DNA of 64,000 nt from a virus. Each line of letters begins with the position of its first letter. Position 1 is the first letter of the stretch. The notes under the pieces are model-generated. The model was not told the DNA's origin. It saw only the letters and a program-made list of their open reading frames with translations, and made no database searches. The stretch lies in IMG/VR virus record IMGVR_UViG_3300005613_000030, positions 22,608-86,607 of that record, one strand, 5' to 3'. Below are positions 59,226 to 64,000 of the stretch, piece by piece. The translations under genes and the position numbers were made by a program.

Positions 59226-59772
59226 CTCTATTCTCCAATTCATCGTTGTCTTCTACTAAATATAAATGCGACTTCTTTGATGGTTTAACATCATTAGATA
59301 CTGATGCACTGTGTACATCTTTTAATTGATCTAATACATCTTTTAATGAGCGTGTTTTAGTTGTGCCATCTTCTAATAGAATCTGTACCTCTGGATTATG
59401 GCCGCTATCTAATATCTCTTTAATGATTTTTTGTCGTTTTAAATCTAATTCTCTCATCTGCCTAACAATATCATTCTTATATTTAGAGTGAGCAGCATTT
59501 TTACTAGGCTGATTGCATGCTGCTTGTAATTGTAGCATTTGTTCAGATATTTCTCTTACTTTTTGAAACTTAATCTTTGTGTTGATTGTCGATAAAGCTT
59601 CGTCTTCACTTTTATTGTTAGTTTTATTATCAGTTTTAAATTTATCTAATAATTTTGTTAATTGTTGTCGTTGCCTACGAATAGATATGGTAGCATAAAA
59701 ATACATTGCAAATAATGTAGCTATTGAGCTAACAATAGCTGTAATCACCAATAATAAGATATTCATTTCCAT
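59206..59772 (-). CDS. Membrane-anchored coiled-coil protein
   Basis: A 188-residue protein with an N-terminal transmembrane helix (LLLVITAIVSSIATLFAMYF, about 5-24) and a long charged coiled coil. ATG 59772 has AAGGAG five bases upstream; ATG 59766 is an alternative. An AACCGATTCGA motif lies 25 bases upstream. No family is recognised. The layout resembles small phage i-spanin or tail-anchored proteins but without a lysis neighbour. Confidence 0.5.
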   Translation of the reverse strand: MEMNILLLVITAIVSSIATLFAMYFYATISIRRQRQQLTKLLDKFKTDNKTNNKSEDEALSTINTKIKFQKVREISEQMLQLQAACNQPSKNAAHSKYKNDIVRQMRELDLKRQKIIKEILDSGHNPEVQILLEDGTTKTRSLKDVLDQLKDVHSASVSNDVKPSKKSHLYLVEDNDELENRDEKILH

Positions 59773-60008
59773 TTCTTCTCCTTTTTTATATAAAAATCGA
59801 ATCGGTTATGATTAAATATGTCACGTTTAAGAAAATATGCTTGTCGAGTGTCAGGTATGACACCTAATTTAAGAAACAAATCAACAAACACACATACAGT
59901 GTAATAAGGATTATTTTCTTGCTCTTTCCCGGCAAAAAATCGCTTCAATTTCGCCAATATGAACTGGACGAAGCCACGCATCATACCCCACATGGATACT
60001 CCTGCCAT
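59763..60008 (-). CDS. Doubtful hypothetical protein overlapping the phosphoesterase gene
   Basis: The frame is open for 81 residues. The first third overlaps the 3' end of the phosphoesterase gene in another frame, so the true start is probably downstream of 59911 or is non-ATG; no convincing ribosome-binding site is seen. The last 45 residues (YFLKRDIFNHNRFDFYIKKE) look protein-like, but they also contain the AACCGATTCGA motif. Confidence 0.3.
   Translation of the reverse strand: MAGVSMWGMMRGFVQFILAKLKRFFAGKEQENNPYYTVCVFVDLFLKLGVIPDTRQAYFLKRDIFNHNRFDFYIKKEKKWK
59797..59807 (-). promoter_or_regulatory. Third copy of the AACCGATTCGA element
   Basis: AACCGATTCGA on the minus strand, 25 bases before ATG 59772. 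TTTTTATATA follows. It matches the cores at 52461 and 56764. Confidence 0.45.
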
Positions 60009-60500
60009 TTAATCTCTCCTTTGAATGTGTATGCCCATGAATTAGCCAACCACCTTTATCTACTGGGCAAGCGTCTCTAAGTCTATACCATTTCTTATGT
60101 TTAATTCGATATTTTAAATTTCCCCACCAACTTATTCTATAAGGATAGTGACATATTTTGACTCTTTCACCAGCAATATCCATTTCTAACGAATCACAAG
60201 AGAATGAAAAACCCTGTGACATAGCTTGAAAATGCGATGATTTATCATGGTTTCCTCTTATTCTGATTTTACTACCATTAATTCGTGATAAAATTAGTTT
60301 AGTTTGCTGAGTACCACAGAAAAATACATCTCCAACGATAACTAATGTATCATTGGGCCAACAACTTTATTAATACGTTTAATTATTTCTTCGTCATGAT
60401 CTTCAACATCTAATCCGGGTCTATCAGGGCAAAATAGCTTAATATTTTTATGGCAAAAGTGTAAATCACTAATAAACCACACGTGATGACTTCGTTTCAT
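59911..60500 (-). pseudogene. Calcineurin-like metallophosphoesterase with a one-base frameshift
   Basis: From ATG 60500 (GGGAG upstream) the first part encodes HHVWFISDLHFCHKNIKLF, with the first metal motif DLH, and runs to VVGPMIH-stop near 60352. The next frame continues NDTLVIVGDVFFCGTQQ (motif GD), RIRGNHDKSSH (GNHD) and LIHGHTHSKE (GHTH) to 59911. Adding one C to the CCC at 60355-60357 (coding strand) restores one protein of about 195 residues with all catalytic motifs. So it is a recently broken gene, a programmed slip or a sequence error. Confidence 0.75.
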
Positions 60501-60672
60501 AATTCTCCCTTAAACTTAATAGTGAGGGCTTTCCACCCTCTCGCTGGGTTTGGTACACATGAGTCAGTCACCTACTCTTTTACACTGATTACAGTAACCT
60601 TGCGGGATTTGTTTCCACCAGACTATTGAGATGCTGTCTTGACCATAAAGGAATATAGGCAACATCTCTCAT
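60501..60672 (-). ncRNA. GC-richer leader region: candidate structured RNA or tiny ORFs
   Basis: About 170 bases between a promoter and the phosphoesterase gene are clearly less AT-rich than the surroundings. On the minus strand an ATG six bases after TATAAT opens a 27-codon frame (60589-60672, starting MRDVAYIPLW) and other short frames overlap. Complementary segments GAGGG/CCCTC can fold as a hairpin near the downstream end. I recognise no known riboswitch, ribozyme or tRNA. Confidence 0.3.
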
Positions 60673-60678
60673 AATAAT

Positions 60679-60684
60679 ATTATA
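60679..60684 (-). promoter_or_regulatory. -10 box reading into the GC-richer leader
   Basis: TATAAT on the minus strand, ending six bases before an ATG at 60672. Confidence 0.5.
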
Positions 60685-60690
60685 CTGATT

Positions 60691-61155
60691 TTATTTCCAA
60701 ATAGGGCGTAAGTTAGTGTAATGACATATTTTATTGAATTGTTCTTGTGTGGTTAATTCTAGATTAGATAAAGAAATGCAATAATCTATATACCATTGAC
60801 CGTGATTACTCCAAGTCATTGGTTCATGTGTTGTCGGATGGGGAAAAAATTGATCTGATAACGAACTCTTAAGTTGAATTATATCATAATCAAGGTTTTT
60901 TAATAAAACTTTAAGTTTATTATCATTATTAATGGATTTGTTGAGTTGACTTCTAAAGCGTTTAATTTGCTTGATATGAGCATCAGCCTGTCTATGTTGC
61001 CAATGTACCTTGTTGCGGTCACGTGTACTCTCTAAGTTGCCAAATCGCTTTAAAGAGGCGCATGATCGACATAGCCCATCTATATTGGCTTTAGTTTTAT
61101 GTCCACGGCAATCACCGCAATTAGAACAGAATGCTTTATATTTTTTCGTTGTCAT
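60691..61155 (-). CDS. Degenerate HNH-family protein, probably inactive
   Basis: A 154-residue relative of the local HNH enzymes. CSNCG and CRSC fingers are kept (10-32) and the core MTWSNHGQW is recognisable. However, the catalytic WHIDHIKPLSS is replaced by WYIDYCISLSN (both His lost), and the chain stops at NLRPIWK without the usual DNLKK tail. This looks like a decaying homing endonuclease or a DNA-binding remnant. The start is inside the upstream gene. Confidence 0.7.
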   Translation of the reverse strand: MTTKKYKAFCSNCGDCRGHKTKANIDGLCRSCASLKRFGNLESTRDRNKVHWQHRQADAHIKQIKRFRSQLNKSINNDNKLKVLLKNLDYDIIQLKSSLSDQFFPHPTTHEPMTWSNHGQWYIDYCISLSNLELTTQEQFNKICHYTNLRPIWK

Positions 61156-62053
61156 TAATCAATTCTACTAATTGATTATCTGTTAAGGTTTCTAAGGTCT
61201 TAGCTAATTCAGGATTAGAATCATATGCGTGACTTCGAAGCAGTGTCAAAAAGTCGCCTAATTCTAGGCCAGACTTTTGAACTACTTCTTTTAATTGCTT
61301 GATATATTGATTCATTGCTTTAGCATTTTTAAATTCTTTAGTTACCATTTCACCAGTCTCTGGGTGTTTATGGGTATATTTAACTGGATTAGCTGCAGAT
61401 TTTCTTTTCATGTTGTTAGCTTCTTTTTGTGCAGCGCTTGGACCAGAACCGCCATATTTCTTAGTACGATTCATTGATTGAATTCCAGTGTTTTTATCAG
61501 TAATTATATTCTTGGCTTTTCTTTTGACATTATCTGCTGTTGTATAGCCTTTATAATTAGATTTTTCTATATCATCTGATTTCTTCATTTTTTTACGCTT
61601 ATTCCAATCTGCTAGCTTTTTACTATCTACAGTATGACGTCCACGATTTAATTTCTCTGGCACTGCTCTTGTATTAGACGCTGCATATCCTTTATTATTA
61701 TCTTTACGATCAGGGGATAACTTTTCGCCTGTTTTTTTCTCAGCAGATTGTATTTGCTTAACTATAGATTTTCTAGTTCCACGCCCAGATGACTTATGCG
61801 ACGACGTAGGTGTATCACCATTTTGGCGACGCAGTGCATCGTCGGCCTTTGTCTGAGCTCGCTGCCAATGACCTGGAGTTTTTTTAGCTGTCTTTAATTT
61901 CTTCAAACAGGCTGAACATCGACCAGATGGATTACTAGAATTAGCGCTTGACTTACCACACCTAGGACATGCTTTTTCTAGAGGCTCAATAGCCTTAACA
62001 TCTTCAAGTAATTCTTCTAATATTTCTAGAGATTTATTAAGATCATTTTTCAT
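61136..62053 (-). CDS. Basic hypothetical protein with N-terminal zinc ribbon
   Basis: A 305-residue, strongly basic protein. CPRCGKSS and CSAC (29-49) form a zinc ribbon. A middle motif LSPDRKDNNKGYAASNTRAV (111-130) with PEKLNRGRH resembles the conserved core around an HNH-type N-x8-N, but no catalytic His pair is evident. The C-terminal region is helical (MNQYIKQLKEVVQKSGLELG). It may bind DNA. The ATG lies in the tail of the upstream HNH gene with AAAGG in front. Confidence 0.5.
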   Translation of the reverse strand: MKNDLNKSLEILEELLEDVKAIEPLEKACPRCGKSSANSSNPSGRCSACLKKLKTAKKTPGHWQRAQTKADDALRRQNGDTPTSSHKSSGRGTRKSIVKQIQSAEKKTGEKLSPDRKDNNKGYAASNTRAVPEKLNRGRHTVDSKKLADWNKRKKMKKSDDIEKSNYKGYTTADNVKRKAKNIITDKNTGIQSMNRTKKYGGSGPSAAQKEANNMKRKSAANPVKYTHKHPETGEMVTKEFKNAKAMNQYIKQLKEVVQKSGLELGDFLTLLRSHAYDSNPELAKTLETLTDNQLVELINDNEKI

Positions 62054-62687
62054 ATTTATTGCCTTTCTTTAAATTATCTTTTGCCCATAGTGGCTGTAAG
62101 TTACTATAATGACATGCTTTTTCTAATTCTTTAGGTTTTAATAAATCAAAACTAGCTAATGGCTTGATATGATCAATATGCCATTTGCCATAATTGTCCC
62201 AAGACATGCCTTTTGTAAACTTAGATTCTAGATGTGACATTAACTCTTTAAAAGAACAACCTGTTAATGTCTGTGTATTTTTATGTTTAATTCTACCCTT
62301 AAGAAAATCATACAACCTTGATCTTAAATTATGAGCAATTTTATATAATGGATCTTTGCGTTTTTTAGCATAATACTGATTTTCATAATCTCGATTTTTA
62401 TGTCGCCATTCTTGAACTTGTTTCTTTATTTGCTTTTTATGGGCACTATAGTATTCGCGTCGGTATTGCTTTTGATCCCAATTAGTCGTTCTTTCCCATC
62501 GCTCTCTATAGCAAGTAGAGCATAAACCGCTCTTATTAACTCTACCTGATAAGGTTACGCTGCATTCCTGACATTCATTTACAATTTCAATAGGCTCTTT
62601 ATGACCACCTTCTACTACATGGCGATAATGAGTTCGACACCATCCTCTTGCATATATTTTTTTATTACAGTTATTAACACTGCACAT
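62043..62687 (-). CDS. HNH homing-type endonuclease
   Basis: A 214-residue local-family HNH enzyme from ATG 62687 (TGGGA upstream). An MCSVNNCNKKIYARGWCRTH finger at the start and CQEC and CSTC (about 39-58) are followed by a long basic linker. The core is LTGCSFKELMSHLES, MSWDNYG, WHIDHIKPLASFDL and NLQPLWAKDNLKKGNKYEK. Its final codons contain the next gene's ATG (AAATATGA). Confidence 0.85.
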   Translation of the reverse strand: MCSVNNCNKKIYARGWCRTHYRHVVEGGHKEPIEIVNECQECSVTLSGRVNKSGLCSTCYRERWERTTNWDQKQYRREYYSAHKKQIKKQVQEWRHKNRDYENQYYAKKRKDPLYKIAHNLRSRLYDFLKGRIKHKNTQTLTGCSFKELMSHLESKFTKGMSWDNYGKWHIDHIKPLASFDLLKPKELEKACHYSNLQPLWAKDNLKKGNKYEK

Positions 62688-62689
62688 AT

Positions 62690-62851
62690 TTATTCCCACG
62701 ATGCAAAGCTTGTAAGCCATATATTAAACCAATCTACAGCCGCGAACTGTTCATAAAACACTTTAAAACTAGTTACTTGAGTTCCATTTTTATGAAATAT
62801 AGCCCAACGACATGTACCAACTTTCTTCAACTTAAACGGATGTTTATTCAT
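62690..62851 (-). CDS. Small hypothetical protein (53 residues)
   Basis: ATG 62851 has AAGGT five bases upstream and the frame ends two bases before the HNH ATG. The product begins MNKHPFKLKKVGTCRWAIF and is rich in aromatic residues (WFNIWLTSFASW). It looks like a genuine small early protein. No family is recognised. Confidence 0.55.
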   Translation of the reverse strand: MNKHPFKLKKVGTCRWAIFHKNGTQVTSFKVFYEQFAAVDWFNIWLTSFASWE

Positions 62852-62898
62852 ATGTTACCTTAGTTTTTAACTGATTAAGCAGCTAAGTAATTATTATA

Positions 62899-63096
62899 TC
62901 AGGTTTTCTGCTTATTTTTCTTATCTAACGTAAGATCTAATAAGTGTTTATAAACATTACGATCCACTATGGCTTCGTGTGGTGTGCCAAAGGTAGCAGT
63001 AGTATAACGCAATGCGTCTAAGATATGATTATCATTATCGTTTTCAACTATTCTTAATTTTCGTAATATTTTCCAGAACATGTATTTTGTACGCAT
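62899..63096 (-). CDS. Small hypothetical protein
   Basis: A 65-residue protein with a GAGGT site. NDNHILDALRYTTATFGTPH (20-39) recalls the terminase nuclease motif HWLDALRY, though the protein is far too short to be a terminase. It may be a coincidence or a relic. No family is recognised. Confidence 0.5.
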   Translation of the reverse strand: MRTKYMFWKILRKLRIVENDNDNHILDALRYTTATFGTPHEAIVDRNVYKHLLDLTLDKKNKQKT

Positions 63097-63103
63097 ATCA
63101 CCT

Positions 63104-63412
63104 CTATTGCAGTAACGAACCCATTAATATGGTCAAAGTATTCCACAGCACGATACCAGTAAATACTACACATATAAATTGCCACAATATTCGTGAGCTA
63201 TATAAAGATATTATAAATACCCATTTAACTAGCATTAATGATATTAAGGTTTTAAAGCAAAAGAAAATATTAAAACCAAAAATAGTTATTATTTCTCTCA
63301 TAAGAGGATTAACTTCAAATGCCCCAAAATACTTAATAGCAATTACTGTCAATAATGCATCTAACACATTCAATACAGCAAATAAATATATTAATCTGAT
63401 ATTCTGCTCCAT
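63104..63412 (-). CDS. Membrane protein, DUF5658-like
   Basis: A 102-residue protein from ATG 63412 (AAGGG eight bases upstream). Three hydrophobic segments. VLNVLDALLTVIAIKYFGAF with EVNPLMREI (about 13-40) matches the pattern of small DUF5658-type membrane proteins (N-x-x-D-x2-x-T ... E-x-NP). Function unknown. Confidence 0.6.
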   Translation of the reverse strand: MEQNIRLIYLFAVLNVLDALLTVIAIKYFGAFEVNPLMREIITIFGFNIFFCFKTLISLMLVKWVFIISLYSSRILWQFICVVFTGIVLWNTLTILMGSLLQ

Positions 63413-63414
63413 AT

Positions 63415-63618
63415 TCATGTCCCTTGACACTGCTTCAGAGTATCAATTAGTGATTGATTCTCTCTTTTAAGCCTATCTGTTTCTCTTTTTAATAATAGAT
63501 ACAACTTGTCTTGCTTATCTAGTTGCTCGTATAATTTCTTAATTGTTTTATTCCGCTCTTTAAGAGCGTTCTCTAATAAAATGATTTTAGTTTTCTCATC
63601 TTCTGAAAAATTACTCAT
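63415..63618 (-). CDS. Small coiled-coil protein
   Basis: A 67-residue protein from ATG 63618 (CGGAG upstream). Heptads over most of its length (LENALKERNKTIKKLYEQLD; LLKRETDRLKRENQSLIDTL). It resembles small phage coiled-coil regulators. Function unknown. Confidence 0.55.
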   Translation of the reverse strand: MSNFSEDEKTKIILLENALKERNKTIKKLYEQLDKQDKLYLLLKRETDRLKRENQSLIDTLKQCQGT

Positions 63619-63679
63619 TCTTATTCTCCGCTTCACTAATGTGCCCTAACAATATGAGGTCTTCAAGTGCTTCTATTCT

Positions 63680-63789
63680 TTAAAACAAGCGTTCAATGAC
63701 TGTGTTTAAATCATCTCCTTTATATCGTCTTGCAAAGCCATTTTTCATATCTACGTACTGCACTTTAATTGGTCGTTTTATTGGCTCAT
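63680..63789 (-). pseudogene. Small gene one base short (frameshift near its start)
   Basis: ATG 63789 after CGGAG reads ATG AGC CAA TAA and stops. Adding one C to the GAGCCA gives MSPIKRPIKVQYVDMKNGFA and a 36-residue protein ending VIERLF at 63680, with an open and protein-like frame. The same GAGCCA-to-GAGCCCA repair applies to the PQ-loop gene at 21698. The 60 bases beyond hold a further open stretch without a clear start. Confidence 0.45.
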
Positions 63790-63809
63790 TATTATAATAA
63801 TCTCCGTAA

Positions 63810-63983
63810 TTATTTTATTACTTTATATTGAGCTATACATTCATAGCTAAACGTGAAGCAAAAAGGACTTTGTTCTCTATCAATATCTTTTACTGTGTAA
63901 CCAAAAGTATCTAAGCTAATTATTTCATACTTACTGAAATTATCAGTAAAGATTGTTCCAATGCTCATTTCATTTCGTTTCAT
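63810..63983 (-). CDS. Small hypothetical protein at the window edge
   Basis: A 57-residue protein from ATG 63983 with an AGGTAA site. It begins MKRNEMSIGTIFTD and has a beta-like middle (YEIISLDTFGYTVKDI). No family is recognised. The last 17 bases of the window hold only its ribosome-binding site. Confidence 0.55.
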   Translation of the reverse strand: MKRNEMSIGTIFTDNFSKYEIISLDTFGYTVKDIDREQSPFCFTFSYECIAQYKVIK

Positions 63984-64000
63984 ATTTACCTCGATATTAC

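Noticed and set aside
60501-60690. tRNA or tmRNA gene
   Set aside because: No cloverleaf, no T-arm consensus and no CCA-type acceptor could be drawn on either strand.
62899-63096. Terminase fragment because of HILDALRY
   Set aside because: Only one motif matches, the protein is 65 residues with its own start signals, and a complete TerL is present elsewhere.
63012-63470. 152-codon plus-strand frame near the window end
   Set aside because: It runs antisense through two minus-strand genes with good ribosome-binding sites and has none itself.

Overview
This window is part of a large, strongly AT-rich tailed-phage genome (Caudoviricetes). The evidence is a terminase large subunit, portal, prohead protease, scaffold-like protein, major capsid protein, head-tail adaptor and beta-helix tail spike, together with phage replication and recombination genes, densely packed start/stop overlaps and no cellular housekeeping genes. 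No tail sheath, tape measure, helicase, primase or tRNA gene was seen, so the genome extends well beyond the window. The host cannot be named. Promoters look bacterial: the -10 box is TATAAT, often preceded by TG, with no clear -35. The capsid protein, with an Ig-like insert near its C-terminus, resembles the SPO1/Twort-type capsid fold.

Layout. (1) 226-11910, + strand: replication, recombination and nucleotide genes, namely a DnaE-type polymerase with a built-in exonuclease, a gp32-like ssDNA-binding protein, a possible UvsY-like mediator, a RecA/UvsX recombinase, a dCMP deaminase and an SbcD/Mre11-type nuclease. (2) 11954-26800, +: packaging and head module (sigma-like protein, TerS candidate, TerL, portal, protease, scaffold, capsid), with a dNMP kinase and small genes inserted. 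(3) 26926-32785, +: accessory block (HNH, GIY-YIG/kinase fusion, repeat protein, dATP/dGTP pyrophosphohydrolase domain, T5-A1-like metallophosphoesterase). (4) 33135-47582, +: virion genes (adaptor, repeat proteins, beta-helix spike, papain-like hydrolase). (5) 47579-48043 (-) and 48209-49344 (+): a small switch region closed by a terminator. (6) 49369-63983, - strand: many small early-type genes, a thymidylate-synthase-fold enzyme, a ThyX-like protein, a sigma-region-2-like protein, a HAD phosphatase and metallophosphoesterase remnants.

The window is saturated with mobile nucleases. Eight genes carry the same C-terminal HNH module (one carries two copies, one is degenerate). There is also one classical HNH gene and two GIY-YIG genes. 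Most sit exactly between genes, and several end in codons that supply the start site of the next gene.

Main biological points. The thymidylate-synthase-like enzyme (54147-54887) keeps the catalytic Cys but has Asp at the position of E. coli Asn177, the change that marks dCMP-specific enzymes. With dCMP deaminase, a dNMP kinase, a dATP/dGTP pyrophosphohydrolase domain and an A1-like nuclease, this suggests a modified-cytosine or similar nucleotide-remodelling programme. The protease C-terminus repeats a motif of about 30 residues from the capsid protein N-terminus. Six ATGs lie exactly six bases after a TATAAT box, which suggests leaderless mRNAs. Three genes are each one C short in a coding-strand C-run, which could be real frameshifts or base-calling errors.
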